From Phycisphaeraceae bacterium (GTDB lineage: Bacteria; Planctomycetota; Phycisphaerae; Phycisphaerales; Zrk34), in contig JANQHD010000019.1 in assembly GCA_028282805.1 (NCBI GenBank), positions 1-64,000 on the forward strand: a DNA stretch of 64,000 nucleotides. Direction: 5' to 3'. The position numbers were made by a program, and so were the translations under genes. Every line of letters begins with the position of its first letter. Position 1 is the stretch's first letter. Below the pieces are notes generated by a model that had not been told where the DNA came from, did not search any database, and saw only the letters and a list, made by a program, of their open reading frames with translations. This document shows, in pieces, positions 34,482-42,990 of the stretch.

Positions 34482-36221
34482 ATGACAGACGCGCTATCCA
34501 TCATCGCCGCCCGGATCACCGACGCCATCGCCGGCGCTTTCGGCGAGCAATGGGCCGAAACCGACCCCATCGTCCGCCCCAGCCAGAACCCCAAGTTCGG
34601 CGATTACCAGGCCAACGTGGCCATGTCGCTGGGCAAAAAGCTGGGGCAAAACCCGCGCGCCGTCGCCGAGGCCATCGTCGCACGCTTCGAAACCGACGGC
34701 CTGTGCGAAAAACCCGAGGTCGCCGGGCCCGGCTTCATCAATATCAAGCTCACCCACGCGTTTTTGGCCGAGGCCGCGCAAAAACTCGCCGGCGACCCCA
34801 AACTCGGCGTCGAGCCGGCCGAAACGCCCCAAAGCATCGTCGTCGATTACTCCAGCCCCAACCTCGCCAAGGAGATGCACGTCGGCCACCTGCGCTCGAC
34901 CATCATCGGCGACGCGATCGTGCGTGTGCTCGAAGCGCTCGGCCACGAGGTGGTCAGGCAGAACCACGTCGGCGACTGGGGCACGCAGTTCGGCATGCTC
35001 ATCGAGCACATGATCGACTCCGGCGCCGCCGAGGGCGAAACCCACATCGCCGACCTCAACGAGTTCTACCAGGCCGCCAAGCGGCGCTTCGACGCCGACG
35101 CCGGCTTCAACGAACGCTCGCGCCAACGCGTCGTGTCGTTGCAGGGCGGCGATGAACAAACCCTCGCCCTGTGGGACAAGCTCGTGCACGAGTCCGTCCG
35201 CCACGCCGACGAGGTGTACACCCGCCTCGGCGTGCTGCTGCAAGACGACGACCTGCAAGGCGAAAGCACGTACAACGACGCGCTGCCGAAGGTCATCGAA
35301 GACCTCGACGCCAAGAACCTTTTGGAAGAGAGCGACGGCGCCAAGGTCGTGTTCCCCCAGGGCTTTATCGGCAAGGACGACGAGCCGATGCCCCTCATCG
35401 TGCAGAAGTCGGACGGCGGCTACCTCTACGCCACGACCGACCTCGCCGCGGTGCGCTACCGCAGCGACGAGCTGGACGTCGACCGCATCGTGTACGTCAC
35501 CGACGCCCGGCAGAAACAGCACATCGCGATGATGCTCGCCGTGGCACGCGCCGCGGGCTTCGTACGCGAATCGGTGCGCACCGACCACGTGACGTTCGGC
35601 ATGGTGCTCGGCGAAGACAACAAGCCGTTCAAAACCCGTGCCGGCGGCACGGTCAAGCTGATGGACCTGCTCGGCGATTCGGCACGCCGCGCCGCGGCGA
35701 TCGTGCGGGAAAAAACCCCCGACCTGACCGACGCGCAGATGGCCGAGGTCGCCGAGGTCGTGGGCATCGGCGCGATCAAGTACGCCGACTTGTCGTCCGA
35801 CCGCAACAAGGACTACGTCTTCTCGTGGCAGCGCATGTTGGCCCTCGAGGGCAATACGGCCCCGTACATGCAGTACGCCTACGCCCGGGTCCGCTCGATC
35901 TTCCGCAAGGCCGGCGTCGACGGGCCGCCGGCCGGGGCGGCGGTGACGGTCACCGAGCCGGCCGAGCGGGCGCTGGTGCTCCAGCTGCTGCAGATCGGCC
36001 CGACCGTGCGGTCCGTGGCCGACAACCTCGAACCCCACCACCTGTGCGGTTACCTGTATGATCTGGCCAAGGCGTTCAGCCGCTTCTTCGAGAGCTGCCC
36101 GGTGATCAAGGCGCCCGACGGAGCGACGCGCGACAGCCGCCTGCTGCTGTGCGACACCACGGCCCGGGCGCTGGAACTGGTCTTGGGCCTTCTGGGAATC
36201 AAGGTGCTGCAACGGATGTGA
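34482..36221 (+). CDS. argS: Arginyl-tRNA synthetase
   Basis: This class I synthetase charges tRNA-Arg. The 579-residue protein has the N-terminal ArgRS domain (NPKFGDYQANVAMSLGK), the HIGH-type motif MHVGHLRST at about residue 132, VDYSSPNLAKEMHVGHLR around it, and the anticodon-binding C-terminal domain ending LLGIKVLQRM. Like many ArgRS enzymes it has no canonical KMSKS; FKTRAGGTVKL stands in that place. The ATG at 34482 is chosen over an ORF start 18 codons upstream. Confidence 0.97.
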   Translation: MTDALSIIAARITDAIAGAFGEQWAETDPIVRPSQNPKFGDYQANVAMSLGKKLGQNPRAVAEAIVARFETDGLCEKPEVAGPGFINIKLTHAFLAEAAQKLAGDPKLGVEPAETPQSIVVDYSSPNLAKEMHVGHLRSTIIGDAIVRVLEALGHEVVRQNHVGDWGTQFGMLIEHMIDSGAAEGETHIADLNEFYQAAKRRFDADAGFNERSRQRVVSLQGGDEQTLALWDKLVHESVRHADEVYTRLGVLLQDDDLQGESTYNDALPKVIEDLDAKNLLEESDGAKVVFPQGFIGKDDEPMPLIVQKSDGGYLYATTDLAAVRYRSDELDVDRIVYVTDARQKQHIAMMLAVARAAGFVRESVRTDHVTFGMVLGEDNKPFKTRAGGTVKLMDLLGDSARRAAAIVREKTPDLTDAQMAEVAEVVGIGAIKYADLSSDRNKDYVFSWQRMLALEGNTAPYMQYAYARVRSIFRKAGVDGPPAGAAVTVTEPAERALVLQLLQIGPTVRSVADNLEPHHLCGYLYDLAKAFSRFFESCPVIKAPDGATRDSRLLLCDTTARALELVLGLLGIKVLQRM

Positions 36222-36224
36222 GCC

Positions 36225-36845
36225 ATGGCGAAACTGCCGATCGACATCGAGTTTGAGATGGCCGGCCAGTGGTACCCGCAGGCCGAGGCGCTGCTCGACG
36301 AGCACCACCTCGTGGCGGTGGCCGAGACCGAGGAGCTGCGCATCCAGTTCGGCACGCACCTGGTTATGCAGATGGAGCAGATGTCCGACACCGAGGTCTG
36401 CCCGCTGTACGGCCGGTTCATCCACAACCTCGACGAGCTGGTGTACATGCTCAGCCGGGCGTTGCCGGGCCGGCGGGTGATCGAGCCGAAGATGGACCAG
36501 ATCATCAAGGCGCTCGGCCGCAAGCACGAGCACACCAAGCGGCGCTACATCGTTTGGCACGACGCGCACCGCTTCGCCGAGCGTGAGCCCAAGGTGTTCA
36601 GCGAGATGGTGGACTGCATGATGGGCGTCGCGGCCGAGCAGGAGTACGCCTCGGAAGACACGCTGCTGCTGACGCGTTGCCTGTTCATCGGCGGGCCGCG
36701 CTTGCTCGAAGCCGAGGGCTTCGACAGCTGGCTGCACGAGGGCGAAGCCCAGGCGCTGTGGCAGGTGGTCAGCGGCCTGGCCAAGCCGCCGGTGCGCACG
36801 GTGCACATCGTCTCCGAGCACGACCACGAGGACGGGGCGGTCTAA
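36225..36845 (+). CDS. Unknown cytoplasmic protein
   Basis: This 206-residue protein begins 3 bp after the argS stop and is probably cotranscribed. It is acidic with no signal peptide or membrane helix. It has mixed helices and strands (LVMQMEQMSDTEVCPLYGR, RRYIVWHDAHRFAEREP, ending HIVSEHDHEDGAV) with several His and Asp residues that could bind a metal. I do not recognise the family. It converges on the anti-anti-sigma gene and the two stop codons overlap by 4 bp. Confidence 0.72.
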   Translation: MAKLPIDIEFEMAGQWYPQAEALLDEHHLVAVAETEELRIQFGTHLVMQMEQMSDTEVCPLYGRFIHNLDELVYMLSRALPGRRVIEPKMDQIIKALGRKHEHTKRRYIVWHDAHRFAEREPKVFSEMVDCMMGVAAEQEYASEDTLLLTRCLFIGGPRLLEAEGFDSWLHEGEAQALWQVVSGLAKPPVRTVHIVSEHDHEDGAV

Positions 36846-37186
36846 CCGTTTTCTTCCAGCGCCGCGTCGACGGAATCGTACAGGGGGAACACCTCGATCA
36901 GCCGGGTCTTCTTGAACAGGTCGGCCACCGAGTCGTGCACGCCGCACAGCCGCAGCCGCCCGCCGGCCTTGTGCATGACCTTGTGGAACTCGATCAGCTC
37001 GGCCAGCGCCATCGACGCGATGAACTGCACCGCGTCGAGGTCGATGACGACCCGGTCGTAGCGCGCGCCGCCGAGCTCGAGCAGGGCGGCGCGCAAAGTT
37101 TCGGCTTCGGTGTTCGAGGCGTTGCCGCGGAGGTGGGCCACGGCGGCGTTGGGCCTCTCGTCGATCTGGATTTCCAGCGTGTTCAT
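36842..37186 (-). CDS. STAS-domain anti-anti-sigma factor-like protein
   Basis: This 114-residue STAS protein has VVIDLDAVQFIASMALAEL, where the serine is the likely phosphorylation site, and GGRLRLCGVHDSVADLF. Such proteins, when dephosphorylated, bind the anti-sigma kinase. It is the last of three partner-switching genes in a row on the minus strand. AAGGGGA precedes the ATG. The canonical Ser-Ser-Gly is altered to Ala-Ser-Met, so its regulation may differ. Confidence 0.85.
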   Translation of the reverse strand: MNTLEIQIDERPNAAVAHLRGNASNTEAETLRAALLELGGARYDRVVIDLDAVQFIASMALAELIEFHKVMHKAGGRLRLCGVHDSVADLFKKTRLIEVFPLYDSVDAALEENG

Positions 37187-37237
37187 GGCGTGTTCCCCTT
37201 CGGGCTCGGGGTCGGTCGCCCGTGTTGACGCGGCAGC

Positions 37238-37654
37238 TCAGTTGTCGCGGCGGCGGATCATGGTCACGCAATTGCCTTTGTCGTTGAACTGCACCTCGCT
37301 CATGTACGCGTTCATCAGCATCACGCCCCGGCCGCTCGGCCGCTCGATGTTCTCGTCGGCGGTGCAGTCGGGCACGTCGCCGGGGCGAAAGCCCTGGCCC
37401 TCGTCGCACACCTTCAGCGTCACCGCCTGCGGGCCGACCTCGTAGTCGAGCTTGACGCGCTTGTTGGGGTTGAGGTTGTTGCCGTGCTTGATGGCGTTGG
37501 TCAACGCCTCCTCGAGGGCGAGCTTGATCGCGAACACGTCGGTCTCGCCGTAGGCGTAGGCCTGCAGCGCGCCGATCACCTCCCGCTCGGCCCGCGCCAC
37601 CTCGTCGAAGCGGCTGGCCAGTTCCAGCTGGTTGGCGATCTTCTCACGCGGCAA
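37238..37654 (-). CDS. RsbW-like anti-sigma regulatory serine kinase
   Basis: The 138-residue protein is a GHKL ATPase. The N box ALEEALTNAIKHGNN, the G1 box VCDEGQGF and the G2 region RPSGRGVMLM are all visible. It would bind and phosphorylate the STAS proteins encoded on both sides and hold back a sigma factor or another effector. It starts with TTG at 37654, supported by GGAGGGTG at a good distance. Its gene is flanked by STAS genes with gaps of 36 and 51 bp. No PP2C phosphatase or sigma factor gene is in the window. Confidence 0.9.
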   Translation of the reverse strand: MPREKIANQLELASRFDEVARAEREVIGALQAYAYGETDVFAIKLALEEALTNAIKHGNNLNPNKRVKLDYEVGPQAVTLKVCDEGQGFRPGDVPDCTADENIERPSGRGVMLMNAYMSEVQFNDKGNCVTMIRRRDN

Positions 37655-37690
37655 CGGCTCACCCTCCGAGGCGCCGGCGGGGGCCGGGGC

Positions 37691-38053
37691 TCACGACGAA
37701 AGCTTCTTCGTGGCGTCGGCGGTCGTCTTGTCGATCTGGAACAGCTTGTCCAGCTTCGTGATCGTGAAGACTTCGAAGATCTGCTTGTTGATGTTCGCCA
37801 GGCGCAGCTGGCCGTTCTTCTTGCGGACCTCGTTGTTGATCGTGATCAGCGTGCCCAGCGCCGCCGAGGAGAGGTGGTCGACGTTCTCGAAGCTGATGAC
37901 CAGCTTGGGCAGCCCGGCGGACTCGATGATCTTGGTGATCTCTTCGCCGATCTGCTGGATGTTGGCCTCGTCGAGGATGTTGCGGTCGATGAACTCGATG
38001 ATCGTGACATCGACGTCCTTCTGGATCATCAGGCGTGACGGCGCATCGGGCAT
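37691..38053 (-). CDS. STAS-domain anti-anti-sigma factor
   Basis: The 120-residue protein carries VISFENVDHLSSAALGTLIT, the standard STAS phosphorylation loop with two serines, followed by KNGQLRLANINKQIFEVF. It is the first of the three partner-switching genes and lies 83 bp beyond the terminator hairpin of the secretin gene, so it has its own promoter or depends on read-through. GGGAG precedes the ATG. Confidence 0.9.
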   Translation of the reverse strand: MPDAPSRLMIQKDVDVTIIEFIDRNILDEANIQQIGEEITKIIESAGLPKLVISFENVDHLSSAALGTLITINNEVRKKNGQLRLANINKQIFEVFTITKLDKLFQIDKTTADATKKLSS

Positions 38054-38136
38054 TTTGCTGCTCCCAACTTCATTTTCGGATGCCGCCGGCGGCCGGCGTC
38101 GGCGGCAAGTAATCTATCACAGGCAAGCGATTATAC

Positions 38137-38173
38137 AAAAAAAAACGGGCCGCCCGCGGGGGCGACCCGTGTT
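38137..38173 (-). terminator. Rho-independent terminator of the secretin gene
   Basis: Read on the minus strand, ACGGGTCGCCCCCGCGGGCG pairs with the following GGCCCGT around a short loop, and a run of nine or more T residues follows. It starts 12 bp behind the secretin stop. It is the strongest terminator in the window. Confidence 0.93.
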
Positions 38174-38184
38174 CGGTCGCGTGA

Positions 38185-41100
38185 TCAGTTGCCGAGGTTC
38201 CACAGGGCCGGGGCCTGCTTGAGACCCGGGAACAGCCGGTCCTCTTCCTCGCTCTGCACGATGATGGTCGGCTTGATGAGGATCAGCAGCGTCCGCTCGT
38301 CCCGCACCGTGGCGCGGTTGGTGAACAGGCGGTTGAGCCCGGGGATCTTGCTGAGCACCGGCACGCCTTGCTCGATCTCCACCTCGCCGACGAGGCGCTG
38401 GCCGCCGATCATCAGCGTGCCCTTGTCGGGGACGCTGACCGTGGTGCGCAGGCGGGTGACCTGCGTCTCGGGCTGCTGGATGATGCCCTGGGTGAAGGCG
38501 CTGCCGGACGGCGGGTCCTCGTCGACCAGGGTGTCGCCGTCGTCGTCGACGCCGTTGATCGGGTCTTCGCCGGTCAGCCCGTCGCCGTCACGGTCGACGG
38601 CGTTGTTGTTGTTCGCCGCGGACACGGTGAACGTCCGCAACGCCACCAGCTGCGAGAGCGAGGGGCGGACGGTCAGCGTCACGTACCGGCGGTCGGCGCT
38701 GATCGTGCCCTCGACGTCGAGCACCACGCCGTCGTTGACGGTGCGGATCGTCGGGTCGAACGCCACGGCGTTGGTCGCGACGATCGGCTCGAGGTCGGCG
38801 ACGAACGCCGTCTGGCGCGAGATCGTGATGTTCGCCCGCTGGCCGTTGAAGAACGTGATGCGGGGCGTGTTGACGGTGACCGAGCGCTTGTCGGCCTGGG
38901 TGGCGGTGATCAGCACGTCCACGCGCAGGTCGTCGAGGACGAAGCCCAGCGCCGCGCCCGCCGGGCCGCCGATCGTCATGTTCGGGGTGGTGACCGGCGC
39001 CAGCGTGCCGGGCACGGTGGAGCCGCTCGCCCTGGCGTTGGAGATCGAGTCCTGCCCGATGGTGACGGGGCCGACGAGCCAGTCCTCGTCGCTGTCGATG
39101 GTGAAGTCCACGTCGACGCCGACCTCTTCGAGGAAGTTGTCGGTGACGAACAGGAAGCGGCTGTCGAGGGCGATCTGCAGGGCGCGCTGGTCGCGGATCT
39201 GGCGGAGCAGGCCGGCGATCGCCTGGTGGTTTTCGCTGGTGGTGGTGACGATGAGCATGCCGTTCAGCTCGTTCATCGAGCTGGTCAGGCCGCCGGTCTG
39301 GCGCCAGTTTTCCGGGTCGACGGACTCGCGGATCAGGTCCATGATCTCGATGATGCGCTCGGACTGCGGCGCGACCTCGTCCTCGTCCTGGTCGTTCTCC
39401 TCGAAGATGCTGCTGCTGCTGCCCTGGGAGGTGTCGGCGGTGACCTGCGACAGGTCGAACTCGGGCGCGTCGCGGAAGTTCGGCGGACGCAGCACCAAGT
39501 CGCGGATGTCGTAGGTCTTGATCACGGTCTTCGTCGCGAGGTCTTCCTTGGTGGCGATGATGATCACGCCGTCGTCGATGGTGTAGCCGAGCTCGATGCC
39601 CTCGGCGCCGGCCTCGTCGAGGATGAGCCGCAGGACCTTCTCGGCCGCGACGTTCGTCAGCTGCATGGTGATGGGCGTGGTGCGGGGGATGCCGGCGTTG
39701 GCCAGCGAGTTCCACTGCACGAAGATGCTCACGCCGGTCACGTCACGCAGGTACACGATGACGTTCTCGAGCTGGTTGCCCTGGAAGTCCACCGGGATCG
39801 GCGAGCGGAGCTTCTCGCGGGTCAGGCGATTGGCCTCGGAGTCGGCGCCGCGGTTGCCGCCGCCGAGGCGGCGGAGGGTCAGGTCCGGCCAGTCCGGCGG
39901 GTAGGTCAACAGGTCGGGCTGGGCGATCGTCTGCGCGTAGTTCTCTAGCGACTGCCTCTGCTGGGCGTCGCGCCGGGTCCTGCGGATCGAGTCCCAGCGC
40001 TCGTGGACGATCTGGTCCTTGATGATGTCCTGCATGAACTGCGCCGCGGCGTTGGTCGGGTCGAGGAACAACACCTGGTCGAGCTGCTCGAGGGCCAGCT
40101 CGTACTTCTGCTCGCGGCTGAGGTCGCGGGCGCGGCTGAGCAGCTCGTTGATCTTCTTGTTCGTCTGCGCCTCGGCCTCCTCGCGGTTCTTGCGGTTCTC
40201 CATCGCCTGCGCATCTTCCTGGGCGCGGATCTGCTCGACGCGGCTGGCCTCGGCCTGCCGCTCCACCGCGGCGCTCTGGTCGAGGGCCTTGGCGTACATC
40301 GCCTGGAACTCGGCTTCGGGGATGTACTGGCGGTTGGTGCTGATGATGCTCTTGGCGCGGATCGCGTTGTTGGCCGCCTGGTCGTAGTTGCCGGCTTCGA
40401 GCTCGGCGGCGGACTCACGCATCGCCTCTTCGTAACGGGCGACGGCGCGTTCCTTCCTGAGCTTGTAGGTCTTCTCGACCTCCACGAGCACGCCGCCGTT
40501 GCCCTTGCTGTTGAGCACGTCGCTCACGTCGTGCAGGCCCTGCGCCGCCGCCTCGTTTTCCGGGTCGAACTTCAGCGCTTCCTCGTAGAGCTTCTGCGCC
40601 TTGTTGAAGTTGCCGGCCTCGGCCTCGGCCTTGGCCTCGGCGGCCAGCTTCTGGGCGTAGACCTTCACGGCCTGCTGGAGCACCGCGTCGGAGTCGGCCT
40701 CGGTGTTGTTGGCCGGCTCGATGACGGTGACCGCCTCGTCTTCGGCGGGGCTGGCCGCGGCGACGGCGACCGGTTCGGGCACGTCGGTGGTGGTCTTGCC
40801 GGCCATCATCGCGCGTTCGACGCGGGCGATGCCCGCCAGCGCCCGCTCCTTGGTCTTACGCGCCGCGGACTGGTCTTCGGTGACCGCCTTGTACTGCGCC
40901 AGCGCCGCTTCGAGGTTGCCGGCCCGCTCGGTCTCGGTGGCCTGGGCGAGGTTCTTGTTCGCGGTGATCTGGTCGCGCGCGGCGGCGAGCGTTTCTTCGA
41001 GCTGCGTGCGCTGCGCGTCGCTGTTGAGTTGAATCGCGTCGACGCGCCGGAGCGTGGCGTAGGCCTGATCGGCCTGGCCGGCCTTGAACTGCTTGACGCC

Positions 41101-41214
41101 TTCCTTGAGCAGCTGCTCGGCCGTCTGCCCCATCGCATCCGTCGCAAAGATCGTCAATACGGTAAGACACACGATCGATGCAGCCATGCGAACGAAACGC
41201 TGATTCCACAACAT
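38185..41214 (-). CDS. Secretin with N-terminal TPR region (PilQ/GspD type)
   Basis: The 1009-residue protein would form the outer-membrane channel of a type IV pilus or type II secretion system. A signal peptide is followed by TPR-like helices (about 30-450, for example AQKLYEEALKFDPENEAAA), then secretin N domains (NVIVYLRDVTGVSIFV) and the secretin barrel ending VPVLSKIPGLNRLFTNR and RTLLILIKPTIIV. An insertion at about 871-899 carries DRDGDGL and DDDGDTL, calcium-binding-type loops. The PilM operon is 4 kb away on the same strand. A strong terminator follows. Confidence 0.93.
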   Translation of the reverse strand: MLWNQRFVRMAASIVCLTVLTIFATDAMGQTAEQLLKEGVKQFKAGQADQAYATLRRVDAIQLNSDAQRTQLEETLAAARDQITANKNLAQATETERAGNLEAALAQYKAVTEDQSAARKTKERALAGIARVERAMMAGKTTTDVPEPVAVAAASPAEDEAVTVIEPANNTEADSDAVLQQAVKVYAQKLAAEAKAEAEAGNFNKAQKLYEEALKFDPENEAAAQGLHDVSDVLNSKGNGGVLVEVEKTYKLRKERAVARYEEAMRESAAELEAGNYDQAANNAIRAKSIISTNRQYIPEAEFQAMYAKALDQSAAVERQAEASRVEQIRAQEDAQAMENRKNREEAEAQTNKKINELLSRARDLSREQKYELALEQLDQVLFLDPTNAAAQFMQDIIKDQIVHERWDSIRRTRRDAQQRQSLENYAQTIAQPDLLTYPPDWPDLTLRRLGGGNRGADSEANRLTREKLRSPIPVDFQGNQLENVIVYLRDVTGVSIFVQWNSLANAGIPRTTPITMQLTNVAAEKVLRLILDEAGAEGIELGYTIDDGVIIIATKEDLATKTVIKTYDIRDLVLRPPNFRDAPEFDLSQVTADTSQGSSSSIFEENDQDEDEVAPQSERIIEIMDLIRESVDPENWRQTGGLTSSMNELNGMLIVTTTSENHQAIAGLLRQIRDQRALQIALDSRFLFVTDNFLEEVGVDVDFTIDSDEDWLVGPVTIGQDSISNARASGSTVPGTLAPVTTPNMTIGGPAGAALGFVLDDLRVDVLITATQADKRSVTVNTPRITFFNGQRANITISRQTAFVADLEPIVATNAVAFDPTIRTVNDGVVLDVEGTISADRRYVTLTVRPSLSQLVALRTFTVSAANNNNAVDRDGDGLTGEDPINGVDDDGDTLVDEDPPSGSAFTQGIIQQPETQVTRLRTTVSVPDKGTLMIGGQRLVGEVEIEQGVPVLSKIPGLNRLFTNRATVRDERTLLILIKPTIIVQSEEEDRLFPGLKQAPALWNLGN

Positions 41215-41505
41215 GTTCGTCTCCAGATGTTGCTGACCTTGACGCGGGCGAGGCGGGGGGTCTGGTCAGCGACCGGGCGGGTCATCGGCCTCTAGTTGGT
41301 CCACGCCTCCTGATGTCGCGTCGTAGTGTAAAGATCGCAGCCCTTGGTGGCAAGGGGGTTTACCAACAAGGCGGACCTTCCCCCGCCGCCCCGGTTTTCA
41401 CCCTCGGTTGACCCCGCGCCGGCCGGTGGGGATATTAACCGTCGATGCGTTGGGGCTCGTCGCTCCCGCCGGAATGTCGTTCGGACCGCCTGCAGGGGAT
41501 TTGCC

Positions 41506-42222
41506 ATGGACCTCAAGGGTTTCGCCGCGGAGTTTGTGGGGACTTTTGCGCTGTGTTTCGTGGGGATCGCGGCCATCGAGCACTTCGCCGGTCAACCGGC
41601 GGAAGCGGCCGGTTCGAGCCTCGGGCTGCTCGGCATCGCGCTGGCCCACGGGCTGACCATCGGCTGCTTCGTCGCCGCGACGATCCACGTCTCCGGCGCC
41701 CAATTCAACCCCGCGGTGTCCATCGGCCTGCTCATCACCGGCAAACAGGACGTCAAGCGGGCCGGGTTTTTCATCATCGCCCAGGTCCTCGGGGCGCTTC
41801 TCGCCAGCTTGTTGCTGATGGTCGTGGGCTTGAGCCGATCCGATATCGGCGCCGGCACGCCCGCGCTGGGCGAGCTCAACGGCGAACCGATCACCGTCAC
41901 AGGCGGCCTGCTCGTCGAGGTCGTGCTCACGTTCTTCCTCATGTTCGTCATCTGGGGCTCGGCGGTCAGCGCCAAGCTCGGCGGTGTGGCGGGCATCTTC
42001 ATCGGCGGGGCGGTCACGCTCGACATCCTCGCCGGCGGGCCGCTGACCGGCGCCGCGATGAACCCCGCGCGCCACTTGGGCCCCGCGCTGGTCGCCGGCG
42101 GCGATCACCTCGGCGCGATCTGGTTGTATTGGGTGGGCCCGGTCGTGGGCGCGGCGCTGGCGGCGTTGGTTTGCCATCACTTCGTGTACACCGAGGCCGA
42201 TGAAAAAACCGACGCGTCGTGA
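41506..42222 (+). CDS. Aquaporin/glycerol facilitator family channel
   Basis: This 238-residue MIP-family protein has six helices and two NPA boxes, at residues 68-70 (QFNPAVSIG) and 186-188 (MNPARHLG), the second followed by the selectivity-filter arginine Arg189. It should conduct water or small neutral solutes. The ATG at 41506 with CAGGGGA upstream is chosen; the frame runs 54 codons further upstream without membrane-protein character. It is divergent from the secretin gene with 291 bp between them, in which I see no gene. Confidence 0.93.
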   Translation: MDLKGFAAEFVGTFALCFVGIAAIEHFAGQPAEAAGSSLGLLGIALAHGLTIGCFVAATIHVSGAQFNPAVSIGLLITGKQDVKRAGFFIIAQVLGALLASLLLMVVGLSRSDIGAGTPALGELNGEPITVTGGLLVEVVLTFFLMFVIWGSAVSAKLGGVAGIFIGGAVTLDILAGGPLTGAAMNPARHLGPALVAGGDHLGAIWLYWVGPVVGAALAALVCHHFVYTEADEKTDAS

Positions 42223-42257
42223 GGCGCGCCGGTGGGTGAACGGTTTTCATTTCATGA

Positions 42258-42283
42258 ACGGTCTGAAGGCCGTCGCTAAATGG
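42258..42283. repeat. Hairpin followed by CGCTAAATGG (copy 3 of 4)
   Basis: The imperfect stem ACGGTCTGAAGGCCGT (42258-42273) is followed by CGCTAAATGG. It lies between the convergent aquaporin and ahpC genes, 7 bp behind the ahpC stop. Confidence 0.6.
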
Positions 42284-42289
42284 TAAGAC

Positions 42290-42871
42290 TTACGCGTTTT
42301 CGTTGAACCACTCCTGCGAGCCTTCGGGGTCGGGCTGCATCGTTTGGTCGCCGGGGTTCCAGTTGGCGGGGCAGACCTCGCCGTTTTCACGGGTGAACTG
42401 GAAGGCCTTGAGCACGCGCAGGGTCTCGTCGACGCTCCGGCCGACGGCGAGGTTGTTGACCGTGGCGTGCTGCACGACGCCGTCGGGGTCGATGATGAAC
42501 AGGCCGCGCAGCGACACGCCGTCGGCCAGCACGTTGTAGTCGACCGCGATCTGCTTGCTCAGGTCGCTGAGCAGCGGGTACTTCAGGCCCTGGATGCCGC
42601 CGGCGTCGCGGGGCTTTTCGGTCCACGCCAGGTGCGTGTAGTGGCTGTCGACGCTCACGCCCACCACCTCGGCGTCGATCGCGTGGAACTCGGCGAGGCG
42701 GTCGCTGAACGCGAGGATCTCGGTGGGGCAGACGAACGTGAAGTCCAACGGGTAGAAGAACAGCACCAGCCACTTGTCCTTGTAGTCGTTGAGGCTGATG
42801 GTTTTGAACTGGCCGTGGTGCACGGCTTCGCCGCGGAACTCGGGGGCGGGGTTGCCGACAAGCGTGGACAT
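42290..42871 (-). CDS. 2-Cys peroxiredoxin, AhpC/Prx1 type
   Basis: The 193-residue enzyme reduces hydrogen peroxide and alkyl hydroperoxides. The peroxidatic cysteine is Cys48 in DFTFVCPTEI and the resolving one Cys167 in NGEVCPANW. The ATG at 42871 has AAAGGA nine bases upstream; an ATG six codons earlier overlaps that site and is rejected. No ahpF is adjacent, so the reductant is probably a thioredoxin-like system. Confidence 0.95.
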   Translation of the reverse strand: MSTLVGNPAPEFRGEAVHHGQFKTISLNDYKDKWLVLFFYPLDFTFVCPTEILAFSDRLAEFHAIDAEVVGVSVDSHYTHLAWTEKPRDAGGIQGLKYPLLSDLSKQIAVDYNVLADGVSLRGLFIIDPDGVVQHATVNNLAVGRSVDETLRVLKAFQFTRENGEVCPANWNPGDQTMQPDPEGSQEWFNENA

Positions 42872-42990
42872 CGCACTAAATCCTTTCATGGCGTTGCGTG
42901 GTGATCAAGGGGCTGGTATCGCGCCGTTGCGGTTGCGGGGACCGAACGATAGCGAGCCGGCGTTTCGGTTTCAATCAAGTTTTTAGTAAA

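Noticed and set aside
30853-34485. A 1210-codon open frame on the plus strand
   Set aside because: It is antisense to the PilM operon, and its product is a low-complexity string of Val, Leu, Gly, Asp and Arg, as expected from the opposite strand of GC-rich coding DNA.
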